From Flavobacterium ovatum (GTDB lineage Bacteria > Bacteroidota > Bacteroidia > Flavobacteriales > Flavobacteriaceae), in the NCBI RefSeq assembly GCF_040703125.1, contig NZ_CP160035.1, positions 1,550,001 to 1,614,000 of the forward strand: 64,000 nucleotides of DNA, in the 5' to 3' direction. The notes beneath the pieces were generated by a model. It searched no databases. It saw only the letters and a list, made by a program, of their open reading frames with translations, and was not told where the DNA came from. Of the stretch, positions 9,233-18,055 are shown one piece after another; the stretch's first letter is position 1, and each line of letters opens with the position of its first letter. The position numbers were made by a program, and so were the translations under genes.

Positions 9233-9350
9233 TGGGCGTGCCACCAGTAGTCAAAGGGGCTTACCGTAGTTTGCGCTCATAAAGCCCCTTTGGCTGCTGC
9301 TGTCCTGCTATCCGCTCCGCCGCGGCAGATAGCTCCTATCAGTCACGCGG
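9233..9350 (+). repeat. Dispersed palindromic element, copy 2
   Basis: Begins GGGCGTGCCACCAGTAGTCA, continues through GGGGCTTACCGTAGTTTGCG and TAAAGCCCCTTTGGCTGCTG, then GTCCTGCTATCCGCTCCGCC and a mirrored GCGGCAGATAGCTCCTATCAG. The first half is nearly the reverse complement of the sequence at about 33940-34008 (copy 4), so the two copies are inverted relative to each other 24.7 kb apart. Confidence 0.75.
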
Positions 9351-9515
9351 GATTGTGGTGGTATTTGGAAATTAAATATACAAAATGAGGTAAACCGTAA
9401 AACAGTTGTCATTATATGATTTAGTTTTGTGTTTATAAAAAGACAGAAAACGTAGGGACTTGCGTGAATATATAAGTTATGCCTCAGTTTGGTAGAACTG
9501 AAAAAGAACATAAAA

Positions 9516-9995
9516 ATGAATTATCAAATTAATGAACTTATTGATTTTAATCTTAGTTTAATTCACAACGGAAAAGATATTCGTAAATTAGAACTAAAAG
9601 GGCTTGATAATAAAACATTAAGTAATTCTATATGTTTAACATTGTACGAAAAGTTATTGTCAGAATCATTAATCGATACTGACAAATATGGAAGAATGTA
9701 TTTGTTATCAAAAGCTCATGAAATTATAAACTATGGGGGTTGGGTAAAATACTTAAAGTCTGAAAAACTAAAAACAGAATCAAAAGTAAACTTAGACAAC
9801 GATCTAAAAGTATTACAAAAGGAAAGTTTGCAATACCAAAAGACCATTAGAAAACAATCTGATAGAATTAGATATTTAGACGAACAAATTAAAACTATTA
9901 ATTTATTAAAAGAATACTGGTGGTTTATAGTTTTTTGCATAATACTTGGAGGATTGTTAAAAGAATTTATGGAAAGAATAGGATTGTTAACATAA
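9516..9995 (+). CDS. Hypothetical protein: soluble N-terminal domain, coiled coil, C-terminal membrane anchor
   Basis: I do not recognise a named family. The ATG at 9516 is preferred over a TTG at 9489, giving 159 residues. Residues 1-75 are a compact alpha/beta region with a pattern that could be a winged helix (NSICLTLYEKLLSESLIDTD, KYGRMYLLSKAHEIINYGG). Residues about 85-130 are charged and heptad-like (coiled coil), and one TM helix follows (WWFIVFCIILGGLL). The protein would be membrane-anchored with its bulk in the cytosol. It is followed by another small single-TM gene and the IS element; the low GC and lack of housekeeping neighbours suggest an accessory patch. Confidence 0.7.
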   Translation: MNYQINELIDFNLSLIHNGKDIRKLELKGLDNKTLSNSICLTLYEKLLSESLIDTDKYGRMYLLSKAHEIINYGGWVKYLKSEKLKTESKVNLDNDLKVLQKESLQYQKTIRKQSDRIRYLDEQIKTINLLKEYWWFIVFCIILGGLLKEFMERIGLLT

Positions 9996-10098
9996 ATATA
10001 AAGCCTATCCATGCAAAAAATAGTTTTTGAAATTTCAGTAATATATAAGAATTTATTATTTTTAAAAATTGACATAATAATATAATTTAAAATACTTT

Positions 10099-10113
10099 CA
10101 CCTAGAATAGGTG
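10099..10113. repeat. Short perfect inverted repeat before the 53-residue ORF
   Basis: CACCTA GAA TAGGTG forms a 6-bp stem 28 bases before the ATG at 10142. There is no T run on the plus strand, so it is more likely an operator or RNA hairpin in the leader than a terminator. Confidence 0.4.
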
Positions 10114-10141
10114 GGAAATAAACTTTTAAAAAAAAATAAAC

Positions 10142-10303
10142 ATGGAATTTATCGTTGGATTAATATTAATTGTTGCATTTGTTTTTTTAATTAGAATGTT
10201 TGGAGCCTGGATGTTGAGAATTGATGAAGTAATTGAACTTCAAAAAGAACAGACAAAACTATTGAGATATATATCCGAAAATATAAAAGAAAAATCAAAT
10301 TAA
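10142..10303 (+). CDS. Small single-TM protein, 53 residues
   Basis: The ORF starts MEFIVGLILIVAFVFLIRMF, a membrane helix covering residues 3-19, then an amphipathic, charged tail (RIDEVIELQKEQTKLLRYI) that could form a short coiled coil, and ends KEKSN. It follows the 159-residue TM protein by 146 bases in the same direction, and both combine one TM helix with a coiled coil of opposite topology order. I do not recognise the family. Evidence for coding is the clean TM-plus-helix organisation; no start signal is decisive. Confidence 0.6.
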   Translation: MEFIVGLILIVAFVFLIRMFGAWMLRIDEVIELQKEQTKLLRYISENIKEKSN

Positions 10304-10495
10304 TAAAAAACCGAAGGCATCACAGCCGTTACACAATATGCAAGTTTTAGTGTAATTAGCGTTTCGCGATCAATTTTTCGTTGTGCGGAAAACACCTGCT
10401 TTCCATAATTTGCACATCGTGTAGCGCCAAGACTTTAACTGTAATGTTATGTATGACTATAAGAAGGGTGAAAACAAATCATTAGGAGATATAAA

Positions 10496-10503
10496 AAACT
10501 ATT
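10496..10503. repeat. Target-site duplication of the IS, left copy (AAACTATT)
   Basis: AAACTATT lies directly before the left inverted repeat and again at 11463-11470 directly after the right one. Eight bases is the length expected for IS1595-family insertions. Confidence 0.85.
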
Positions 10504-11462
10504 TTGAGGTCAGTAGATAATTTCATGTCTTAGAAGTCAATAAAACAAAAGAATTATGGATTTATTTACAGGACAAAACCTTTTAGATTTTGCTGAACGG
10601 TTTAAAACAGATGAAAACTGCAAGGAATATTTAGCAAATTATAAATGGGAACAAGGATTTATTTGTTTAAAATGTAAGCATACAAAGAGTCAAATCCGTA
10701 AAGATTTTTCCAGAACTTGTAATATTTGTAGTCATACAGAAACCGCAGCTGCAAATACTTTATTTCATAAGGTTAAGTTTGGTTTACGTAAAGCCTTTTT
10801 TATATGTTTTGAGATGTCAACCACAACTAAAAGTTTATCTGCTAGCTATATGGGAGTTCGCTTTGGAGTTACAGAAAAAACAGCACGTTTATTTATGCAT
10901 AAAGTTAGAGAAGCCATGAAGTCTAGTGAGAATCATCCAATGGATGGAACCGTTCATGTTGATGAATTTGTTATTGGTGGAAAGGAAAAAGGCAAAGTAG
11001 GAAGGAGTTATGACAGCAAAAAGAAAAAGATTGTAACCGCAGTAGAATTAACAGATAAGGGGAAAGTTAAAAGGATGTATGCCTTAAAAATTGATAATTA
11101 TTCAGCCCAAGAATTAGAGACAATATTTAACAAGCACATTGATAAAAGCGCAAAAATAACTACAGATAAATGGAAAGGCTATCGTCCTTTATTTGAGCAT
11201 TACAATATCACACAAATAGAAAGTAATAATGGGATGAATTTTATGGCATTACACACGATGATACATCAAGTAAAATCATGGGTTAGAACAACATATTCTT
11301 CAGTAAGTGATTTTAATATAAACAGGTATCTTGATGAATTTTGCTATCGAATTAATCGTTCTCAAAGCAAAGACACAATATTCAATAATTTAATAGTACG
11401 AATGGTTAAGTCGGATAAAATATATCAGTCTAAAATCATATGTTCGTAACTACTGACCTCAA
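10504..11462 (+). mobile_element. Complete IS1595-family insertion sequence, 959 bp
   Basis: The ends are TTGAGGTCAGTAG at 10504 and its exact reverse complement ending at 11462 (13-bp perfect terminal inverted repeats, imperfect beyond). An 8-bp direct repeat AAACTATT flanks the element. It contains one transposase gene in intact frame. Removing the element and one repeat copy rejoins the leader of the downstream lipoprotein gene, so this is a recent insertion between two genes. Identical flanks and an intact ORF suggest that it may still be active. Confidence 0.88.
10556..11449 (+). CDS. IS1595-family transposase (ISXO2-like DDE)
   Basis: 297 residues, complete. The N-terminal zinc ribbon has Cys37/Cys40 (CLKC) and Cys55/Cys58 (CNIC). 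The DDE domain shows the first Asp in HVDEFVIGGKEKGKVGR (Asp136) and the second in ITTDKWKGY (Asp204). The third catalytic residue lies in the region HTMIHQVKSWVR to RYLDEFCYRINR; which residue it is depends on the subgroup. It would cut and rejoin the ends of the surrounding element. The start ATG lies 52 bases inside the left inverted repeat and the stop 13 bases before the right end. Confidence 0.93.
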   Translation: MDLFTGQNLLDFAERFKTDENCKEYLANYKWEQGFICLKCKHTKSQIRKDFSRTCNICSHTETAAANTLFHKVKFGLRKAFFICFEMSTTTKSLSASYMGVRFGVTEKTARLFMHKVREAMKSSENHPMDGTVHVDEFVIGGKEKGKVGRSYDSKKKKIVTAVELTDKGKVKRMYALKIDNYSAQELETIFNKHIDKSAKITTDKWKGYRPLFEHYNITQIESNNGMNFMALHTMIHQVKSWVRTTYSSVSDFNINRYLDEFCYRINRSQSKDTIFNNLIVRMVKSDKIYQSKIICS

Positions 11463-11470
11463 AAACTATT
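11463..11470. repeat. Target-site duplication of the IS, right copy (AAACTATT)
   Basis: Matches 10496-10503 exactly and abuts the right inverted repeat. Confidence 0.85.
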
Positions 11471-11504
11471 AATAGAATTTGTTAAAATTTAAATAATCCA
11501 ATAA

Positions 11505-12092
11505 ATGAAAAAAATTACAATTCTATTAATGATATTTAACATCATATTTCTTTCGTGTAAATCCGACAAGGAAAAACAAGATGAAATTAGGTCTGATTTT
11601 CTTTTTGAAAAATCAATAGCAAGTATCAAAACATCATTATACTATACAAATACGGATTCAATTATTTTAATTTTTATGGAGATTAATGATCCTGAATTAA
11701 AATTAAAATTCGCTAATGAAATTAGTGATTATTCAATCAAATTAAAAATTAAAAGTGATGAACTTTCAAAAGAAATTAAAAATGTAGATAAACAAAATCT
11801 TAAAGTCATAGAAGTTAACGAAAAAAAAGCTAATATTGAATGGTATAAAAGTAAAGCAGGGAAAATTCAAAAAAAATATCCAGAATGGTCTAGAGAAGAT
11901 TGCGAAAATTTAGTTGATAGAAAAATATGGATTGGAATGACCTATGAAATGCTTATTTATCAAAGAGGAAAACCAAATACAATAAACCCATCTAATTATG
12001 GAAACGGCGTAAATTATCAGTTTTGTTGGGATGATTATACTCCTTCTTGTTTTTATAGTAAAGAAGATAAAGTTATAACATCATATAACTAA
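11505..12092 (+). CDS. Putative lipoprotein with BamE/SmpA-like C-terminal region
   Basis: 195 residues. The signal peptide ends in the lipobox FLSC (Cys18), so it should be lipid-anchored. The middle is charged and helical (KLKIKSDELSKEIKNVDKQN). The last 55 residues, with IWIGMTYEMLIYQRGKPNTI, then FCWDD and YSKEDKVITSYN, follow the pattern of small BamE/SmpA-like modules (an IGMT-type start, GKP, aromatic strand, final basic/Thr-Ser strand). That link is by eye. The IS ends 42 bases before its ATG, so its native promoter may have been displaced or replaced by the element. Confidence 0.7.
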   Translation: MKKITILLMIFNIIFLSCKSDKEKQDEIRSDFLFEKSIASIKTSLYYTNTDSIILIFMEINDPELKLKFANEISDYSIKLKIKSDELSKEIKNVDKQNLKVIEVNEKKANIEWYKSKAGKIQKKYPEWSREDCENLVDRKIWIGMTYEMLIYQRGKPNTINPSNYGNGVNYQFCWDDYTPSCFYSKEDKVITSYN

Positions 12093-12187
12093 ATGGTTAC
12101 TGAAAGGGGAAGTCAAAATTATTTACTTATAAAAAACACACTTCAGTTAACCCCAGCTGGCTCAGATATGTCATCTCGACAACGATA

Positions 12188-12208
12188 GCGCGGATTTGCA
12201 ATCCGTGC
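12188..12208. repeat. Short hairpin repeat (GCGCGGATT / AATCCGTGC)
   Basis: Nine-base arms around TGC with one G-T pair, in the intergenic space between two convergent genes. The words resemble a common Bacteroidota intergenic repeat; no other copy is seen in this window. Confidence 0.4.
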
Positions 12209-12271
12209 CCGCAACAGTAAGTCGCAAACAAAATCAAGGTGCCACTAAACTATTCATTTTACATCCGATCT

Positions 12272-12314
12272 AAAAAAAAAAGCCGTTTCAAGATTTAATT
12301 CTTAAAACGGCTTT
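12272..12314 (-). terminator. Terminator of the AsmA-like gene
   Basis: On the minus strand AAAGCCGTTT and AAACGGCTTT pair, with an inner AAG/CTT extension, followed by a T tract. It lies 9 bases after the stop codon. Confidence 0.88.
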
Positions 12315-12322
12315 GTTATTTT

Positions 12323-14956
12323 TTATTCTTCAGGTTTAGGCTCTTCGGCTGGTTTCTTCTTATTGAATAAGCCTTTTATTAAGGTCGAAGCTTGTTTTTT
12401 AACCTCTTCTTTAGCTTTTTCTTGAACTTCAACCTTCGTAGTTGGAATTACTGTTTTGGTAGTGTCTCCAGGTTGTTTGTTTTTGTTAATCAGGTCAGTC
12501 AATTTTGACGTTCCTTTGCTGATTAAAGCTGCTTTTTGTTGCTGAATCAATTGATTGGTCAAATTAGTAAACGCCGTTTTCATATCCGTACTTATTTTAG
12601 GATTCGAAAAATTTCCTGTCATCAAGGCGTTAATCGGAATATTTTCTAATTTGGCTGCATCTACAGGTGTTAACTTGGCGATTAAAGCATTGGCTTCAGT
12701 TCCTAAATATTTGGCTGGTACATCAAATTTTAAACTGTAGTTCATACTTTGGTCAAAACCATGTGAACCTCCAATAGTTGCTTTGATATCTTGGTATTTG
12801 ATATCAAAAGGTCTTACGTTTACTTTTCCATCTTTGAATGTTATTGCAGCTTTTAAATCGTTTAGATTGATTTTGCTCATGTCCAAAAATTTGATATTAG
12901 AAGTTAGCGCCGTCAATAAGGTAGATTTCTCAGAATTAATCGTTGTTGACAATAATTGCCCTAGTAAATCTCCTGTAATGGTTGCTAAATCAGGACTCAT
13001 GTCATCCGTTAGATTTCCGTTTAATTTAATGGTGGAGTTCAGTTTTCCGTTGATGATTCCTGCTATCGGAGCAATTTTTTTCAACATATCCAGTTGCGTG
13101 AACGATTGCGCAATATCTACTTGCGTAAGCCCTAAGTTCATGTCAAAAACGGGCGTTTTTCCTTTGGTAGAAACCGAACCATTCAATCCGATATTTCCAC
13201 CAAAAATAGATGTTTTTACATTTTCCATCGTCACTTTTTCGTCTTTCACGATAAGTTTACCCGAAACGTCTTTAAGCGTAAGGTTGTCATACAAAACCGT
13301 ATTCGCTTTAGCGGTAAGCGTACAATTTAAAAACGCTGGTATTTTCATGGCATCAGCAGGTTTTGCAGCTTCAGTTGTAGCTTTCGCTGGTTCTTCTGGA
13401 GTCATAAAATCGCTTACGGCTAATTGATTGGAGGTCAGGTTGAAGTTTCCTTTTAGTTCTTGATTTTTAAAGATAAAACCATAGAAGTTCTCTAAAATCC
13501 CAGTGACACTCATATCACTTTTCCCCGTAGTTGCGTTGAATTGTTTCAGATTCACCTGACTTGGATTAAACTGAACTAAAGCGTTACTAATGTTCATCGC
13601 TTTTCCGTTTTCGTCGGTGTATTTAAAACCCGAAAGGCTCATTGTTCCAGAGTTGTAAATGTTTTGATATTGACTATTTGTAACCGATTCCATGTCAAAT
13701 TTAGTTTCTACATCAGCTTTTAAAATCCCAGATAAAGGTTTGTCCAATTTGATTGGATACGCTTTTGATAAATTCCCCAAGTTGATAGTTCCTTTCAGCA
13801 TCGCGTCTACCAACGCATTTTGAGTAACATTTTTGATATTCGCTTTGGCATTGAAAACATCTTGGTCAATCTTGAACGAAAGTTTGTCAAGATTCACATA
13901 AGTATCATTTAGAATTCCTGTTTCGTTGATGATTTTGGTATCGATAACAATATTTTGAACTGATTTTGGTAAGTCTGGATATTGAAAAGAAGCATTGTTG
14001 GATGCGATTTCAATATTGAATTTAGGGACTGTTTTGTCGGTATAAGTACCTTTTGCAAATCCTGCAACTGAGAAATCTCCTGTAGTTTTTACATTGTCTA
14101 AACTTGATGAATAGGCAGAAGGAATCAATCCTAGGAAGTTTTTGAATGACGAAGTAGGTGTTTTAAATTTCAAATCATACTCTTGCCCTGCTTCTACTAA
14201 TTGGATAAATCCATCAAATTCTAATGGGAGTTGGTTGATTAATGCTTTGTTTTCTTTAAAAGTATATTTGCTTTGGTCTAAATCAATACCTAAAACGGCG
14301 TCTAATGTCAACGCTACATTTTTCATGTAGTTGACTTTATCCATTTCTAAGGAGATTTTAGCTGTTGACTTGGTCGTTAAATCCAATTTGGAAGCGGCAA
14401 AATCTCCAGTTCCTTCGTGGTTCAAGCTGTCAATAACCATTTTAATTTTTGAAGCTTGATCAGTATAACGAAATTGGAAATTTTCAATACTATATTCTTG
14501 GATCTTTAAGGATAAAGGTTCGCTTTTTTTGTCATCAGCAGGTTTGTCATCTTTCAATGCAATATCGTAGTTTCCTAAACCGTCTTTGTTGAAGATGATG
14601 TTTATCAAACCGTTTTTGGAACTCAATCCTTGAATATTGATAGCTTCGTTGCTTTCTTTAAAAAGTTCTTTGATAGACATTTTTAAATTCAATTCGCCTA
14701 ATGAAACCAAAGTATCACCTTCAAAAGGAGCTTTGTTGATAATTACTAAAGAATCTAAAGTAACTGTAGCGTTTGGAAAACTTTTGAATAAACTCAAATC
14801 GGCATCGGTAAAACTAACTTTAGCATCTACTTTTTCATTGATGGCTTGAGCAATTTTGGCCTTGATTTGGTCTTTAAAAAAATAAGGAATGGCAAATAAA
14901 CTTCCGGTAATGAGAAGTAGAATTCCTCCAATTATAAGTGCGATTTTCTTAACCAT
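12323..14956 (-). CDS. AsmA family protein (outer-membrane lipid homeostasis type)
   Basis: About 877 residues from the preferred start MVKKIAL at 14956 (a longer ATG at 14989 adds MTVFTKTKRNT, which is poor before a membrane segment). One N-terminal TM helix (ALIIGGILLLITGSLFAIPYF) anchors a long periplasmic part. The typical AsmA start follows: DQIKAKIAQAINEKVDAKVSF, FKSFPNATVTLDSLVI, LGELNLKM, then repeated beta-strand modules and the C-terminal AsmA_2-like region (TITGDLLGQLLSTTINSEKS). The last 60 residues are Lys/Glu/Pro-rich and low complexity. AsmA-like proteins are thought to help phospholipid transport to the outer membrane. The role here is by family. Confidence 0.88.
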   Translation of the reverse strand: MVKKIALIIGGILLLITGSLFAIPYFFKDQIKAKIAQAINEKVDAKVSFTDADLSLFKSFPNATVTLDSLVIINKAPFEGDTLVSLGELNLKMSIKELFKESNEAINIQGLSSKNGLINIIFNKDGLGNYDIALKDDKPADDKKSEPLSLKIQEYSIENFQFRYTDQASKIKMVIDSLNHEGTGDFAASKLDLTTKSTAKISLEMDKVNYMKNVALTLDAVLGIDLDQSKYTFKENKALINQLPLEFDGFIQLVEAGQEYDLKFKTPTSSFKNFLGLIPSAYSSSLDNVKTTGDFSVAGFAKGTYTDKTVPKFNIEIASNNASFQYPDLPKSVQNIVIDTKIINETGILNDTYVNLDKLSFKIDQDVFNAKANIKNVTQNALVDAMLKGTINLGNLSKAYPIKLDKPLSGILKADVETKFDMESVTNSQYQNIYNSGTMSLSGFKYTDENGKAMNISNALVQFNPSQVNLKQFNATTGKSDMSVTGILENFYGFIFKNQELKGNFNLTSNQLAVSDFMTPEEPAKATTEAAKPADAMKIPAFLNCTLTAKANTVLYDNLTLKDVSGKLIVKDEKVTMENVKTSIFGGNIGLNGSVSTKGKTPVFDMNLGLTQVDIAQSFTQLDMLKKIAPIAGIINGKLNSTIKLNGNLTDDMSPDLATITGDLLGQLLSTTINSEKSTLLTALTSNIKFLDMSKINLNDLKAAITFKDGKVNVRPFDIKYQDIKATIGGSHGFDQSMNYSLKFDVPAKYLGTEANALIAKLTPVDAAKLENIPINALMTGNFSNPKISTDMKTAFTNLTNQLIQQQKAALISKGTSKLTDLINKNKQPGDTTKTVIPTTKVEVQEKAKEEVKKQASTLIKGLFNKKKPAEEPKPEE

Positions 14957-15040
14957 AGTGTTTCGTTTTGTTTTTGTGAATACTGTCAAAAATGTTGCCG
15001 TAATCTAATTCTAAATGTACGGTTTTATCCCGAGTATTAT

Positions 15041-16801
15041 TTATTGAATATTTATCTCATAAGGCATAATGGTTTGAATGCCTTTGCGAGCTTGTAATCG
15101 TTTTAATTGTTCCAGAATTTTGAAGTTTTCAGTTCCAATTTCTTCTTTTATAAAAGATTCTCTAGATTGTCCAAAAGGAAGTTTGCTCAACATATCTTCA
15201 AAACTTTTTTCGTATTCTGGAAAGTTTCTGGTTGAATAATCATTAGTCTTAGCCATTTTAGCGGCAGCTTTGATCGCGTCATTTAGACTTCCGATTTTAT
15301 CCACCAATCCAATTTTTAAAGCTTCTTCACCAGTCCATACACGGCCCTGTGCAATGCCGTCTACTTGATTGAAAGTCATCTTTCGACCTTGAGCTACATG
15401 CGCTACAAAGGTTTTGTAAATGTGTTCTACGCCTTCTAGGGTTACTGCTTTGAATTTGTCGTCAATAGGGACAAAGGGACTGTATTCAGGAGCGTTTTCA
15501 TGTGTTTTTACTTGTTCGATATTAATTCCAATTTTTGCCGTCAATTGACTAAAGTTGGGTAAAATCCCAAATACTCCTATAGAACCTGTGATAGTGTTTT
15601 TTTCTGCAAAAATTTGGTTGGCATTACAGGCAATATAATATCCGCCAGAAGCCGCATAATTCCCCATAGAAACTACTACTGGTTTTACTTTTTTGGTCAA
15701 TTCCACTTCTCTCCAGATTAAATCAGATGTCAAAGCATTTCCACCTGGACTATTGATGCGGAGTACAATTGCTTTTATTTTTTTATTTTTTCTAGCTTCT
15801 TGCAAAGAACGATTCATAGAAATTTCTCCAATAGTATTTACGTCGCCTTCACCAGATTGAATTTCGCCTTGAGCATAAATTACCGCAATCTGATCATTTG
15901 CCTCTGAGAATTCGGACTCTAGTAAATGTTTTTTTGTGTAATCTACTATTGAAACTTTTTTGTAATCATCCTCTTTTTTTACTTTCAATGCTTTTTTTAT
16001 TGCGTCATGATATTCATCTTCATAGGCAATAACATCTATTAATTTGTTTTCTTTAGCAAGGACGGGAGTTCTAGCCAAAAGTCCATTCGCAATTTCATTT
16101 AGTCTTGTTACTGATATATTACGATTTTTTGAAATGTCAGTTACTGCCGTTCTCCATACTGATTCTAATAAAGCAGTGATTTGTTCTCTATTAGCGTCAC
16201 TCATTTTATTGTCTAAAAATGGTTCTACAGCGCTTTTGTATTTTCCATGGCGAATGACTTCCATTTTAACGCCTGTTTTTTCTTGTAAATCTTTGAAAAA
16301 CATCACTTCTGATGATAATCCTTTGAAATCCATGTCTCCTACAGGATTAAGATAGATAGTATTGGCTACCGAATTTAAGTAGTATTCTTTTTGAGAATAG
16401 GTATTGGCGTAAGCCATGATGAATTTACCTGATTTTTTGAAATTTTCTAAGGCATCGCGCAATGTTTTGCGCTGTGCCATTCCTATTTCGGAATAGTTGT
16501 TTACTATAGAAATTCCTTTAATATTATTATCTGTTTTTGCAGCTTCAATGGCACTAATGATGTCTGTTAATCCTACTTCGCTGTTGTCGGAAAAAAAGCT
16601 CATGAAAGGATCTTTGTATTTTCCCGCATAATCATTTTCTATATCAGATAAATTCAATTCAATTACTGAATTTTTCTTGACTGTCGCTAATTCAGAGTCG
16701 CCACCAAACAATAAAGTGATGAATACAATTCCAAAAAGGAACAGTAAACAAAAAATAAATAATCCAATGATGGTGGCTAATACATTTCCTAAAAATTTCA
16801 T
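15041..16801 (-). CDS. sppA: Signal peptide peptidase SppA, 67K type
   Basis: A membrane-bound serine protease that degrades cleaved signal peptides. It has one N-terminal TM helix (residues 5-32) and two tandem protease domains, as in the long 67K form. The catalytic pair is Lys189 in GKYKSAVEPF and Ser385 in NYAASGGYYIA, each in its expected domain. RINSPGGNALTSD and NTITGSIGVFG are also present. Length of 586 residues is typical. Divergent from folK with 137 bases between; a TAnnTTTG box sits at 16868-16875. Confidence 0.96.
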   Translation of the reverse strand: MKFLGNVLATIIGLFIFCLLFLFGIVFITLLFGGDSELATVKKNSVIELNLSDIENDYAGKYKDPFMSFFSDNSEVGLTDIISAIEAAKTDNNIKGISIVNNYSEIGMAQRKTLRDALENFKKSGKFIMAYANTYSQKEYYLNSVANTIYLNPVGDMDFKGLSSEVMFFKDLQEKTGVKMEVIRHGKYKSAVEPFLDNKMSDANREQITALLESVWRTAVTDISKNRNISVTRLNEIANGLLARTPVLAKENKLIDVIAYEDEYHDAIKKALKVKKEDDYKKVSIVDYTKKHLLESEFSEANDQIAVIYAQGEIQSGEGDVNTIGEISMNRSLQEARKNKKIKAIVLRINSPGGNALTSDLIWREVELTKKVKPVVVSMGNYAASGGYYIACNANQIFAEKNTITGSIGVFGILPNFSQLTAKIGINIEQVKTHENAPEYSPFVPIDDKFKAVTLEGVEHIYKTFVAHVAQGRKMTFNQVDGIAQGRVWTGEEALKIGLVDKIGSLNDAIKAAAKMAKTNDYSTRNFPEYEKSFEDMLSKLPFGQSRESFIKEEIGTENFKILEQLKRLQARKGIQTIMPYEINIQ

Positions 16802-16867
16802 ATTGTAGTTTTTTTATAAGAAAACAGAATAATATACAATGTTACTGTTTGCTATGCTTACTTTGTG

Positions 16868-16875
16868 CAAATATA
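16868..16875 (-). promoter_or_regulatory. Probable -7 box of sppA (TATATTTG)
   Basis: TATATTTG on the minus strand, 67 bases before the sppA ATG, matches the Bacteroidota -7 consensus TAnnTTTG. No clear TTTG is seen at the expected upstream distance. Confidence 0.45.
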
Positions 16876-16938
16876 TTCTTAATTCTAAAATTGTTTTAGT
16901 TAATTTGGGGTTAAATAATATATTAAGGTTATTATAAG

Positions 16939-17448
16939 ATGAAATTAGAGCAAAAGGTTGTTTTATCATTAGGAACAAATCAAGGAGATAAGTTAGGGAA
17001 TATATTGTTTTGTATTCAATTGATAAAGGAGAAGATAGGAGTAGTTACTCAGGTTTCTAAATTGTATGAAAGTCCGTCTTGGGGTTTTGAAAGTGATGCT
17101 TTCTATAATTGTGCCTTAGAGGTAAAAACGACTCAAAGTCCCTCCGGAATTTTAAAAAATGCCTTGTCTATAGAGCAAGAAATGGGGCGTATTCGTAAAG
17201 AACAATTAGGGTATCAATCCCGCATCATTGATATTGATTTGGTTTTCTTTGGAGAAGAGTTGATTGACACTGTTGATCTTCAAATCCCGCATCCATTGAT
17301 GCAAGAAAGAAAGTTTGTTTTGATGCCTGTTTCGGATTTAAAGATACAATGGAAACATCCTGTTTTTAATCAAACAATAACTAGTTTACTTGAAAATTGT
17401 CAGGATCAAAGTGATTGTGTTGTCGTTCAAGAAATCGATTTTGTTTGA
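16939..17448 (+). CDS. folK: 2-amino-4-hydroxy-6-hydroxymethyldihydropteridine pyrophosphokinase (HPPK)
   Basis: Transfers pyrophosphate from ATP to 6-hydroxymethyl-dihydropterin in folate synthesis. 169 residues. Conserved are LSLGTNQGDKLGNI at the N-terminus, YESPSWGF, the signature RIIDIDLVFFGEE and HPLMQERKFVLMPVSDL. The two Asp residues in DIDL bind magnesium. Divergent from sppA and convergent with the SpoU methyltransferase gene, whose stop codon is only 4 bases away. The combination sppA-folK-SpoU methyltransferase looks like a housekeeping neighbourhood. Confidence 0.95.
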   Translation: MKLEQKVVLSLGTNQGDKLGNILFCIQLIKEKIGVVTQVSKLYESPSWGFESDAFYNCALEVKTTQSPSGILKNALSIEQEMGRIRKEQLGYQSRIIDIDLVFFGEELIDTVDLQIPHPLMQERKFVLMPVSDLKIQWKHPVFNQTITSLLENCQDQSDCVVVQEIDFV

Positions 17449-17452
17449 TTTT

Positions 17453-17989
17453 TTAATTCGGCCATTTCATTTTTTGAAATAAATCCCAAACGACTATTCC
17501 GGCACTTACTGAAATATTTAAAGAGTGCTTGGTGCCTAATTGAGGAATTTCAATACAACCATCACATAGAGCAACTGCTTCTTGAGATACACCAAAAACT
17601 TCGTTCCCGAAAACTAAGGCGTATTTTTGGTCTTTTTCTACTTGAAATTCTTGCAAGAAAGTAGCGCTTTCTACCTGTTCAATAGCTAGCGTAAGAATGT
17701 TTTCTTTTTTTAATTTTGTAATTACTTCCAATACATTTTCTTGGTGCTCCCATGTTACGGTATCGGTAGCTCCAAGAGCGGTTTTGTGGATTTCTTTATT
17801 AGGAGGAGTGGCGGTAATGCCGCACAAATATATTTTTTCTATCAAAAAAGCATCTGCAGTCCTGAATACAGATCCGATATTGTGTAAGCTTCGAATGTCG
17901 TCTAAGACTAAAATTAAAGGGGTTTTGTCCGATTTTTTAAAATCTTCAATTGATTTTCGTTCCAATTCGCTGTTTTCTAGCTTTCTCAT
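17453..17989 (-). CDS. SpoU/TrmH-family RNA 2'-O-methyltransferase
   Basis: 178-residue SPOUT-class methyltransferase without a substrate-binding N-terminal domain, resembling TrmH/TrmL-type tRNA or rRNA ribose methylases. Motif 1 is LVLDDIRSLHNIGSVFRTAD, motif 2 YALVFGNEVFGVSQEAV, motif 3 HSLNISVSAGIVVWDLF; these form the knotted SAM site. The RNA target cannot be told from sequence. Convergent with folK with 4 bases between stop codons, so no separate terminator is seen for either. Confidence 0.9.
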   Translation of the reverse strand: MRKLENSELERKSIEDFKKSDKTPLILVLDDIRSLHNIGSVFRTADAFLIEKIYLCGITATPPNKEIHKTALGATDTVTWEHQENVLEVITKLKKENILTLAIEQVESATFLQEFQVEKDQKYALVFGNEVFGVSQEAVALCDGCIEIPQLGTKHSLNISVSAGIVVWDLFQKMKWPN

Positions 17990-18006
17990 TTTTAAGAATT
18001 TTATTG

Positions 18007-18037
18007 TAAAAAAAAAGCTTCCAATTAGGAAGCTTTT
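18007..18037 (-). terminator. Terminator of the DUF1573 gene
   Basis: Perfect stem AAAAGCTTCC / GGAAGCTTTT with 5-base loop, followed on the minus strand by about ten T. It lies 18 bases after the DUF1573 stop codon. Confidence 0.93.
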
Positions 18038-18055
18038 ATAAATTTGAGGTCAAAA

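Noticed and set aside
10304..10503. Sequence before the IS considered as an RNA gene or attachment site
   Set aside because: It shows some palindromic words (TGCAAGT, TTGCACA) but no consistent fold or integrase nearby; left unannotated.
12783..13427. 214-codon plus-strand frame opposite the AsmA-like gene
   Set aside because: Long but mirrors the antisense of an AsmA frame; hydrophobic, Ser/Phe-rich composition is typical of antisense shadows in AT-rich genes.
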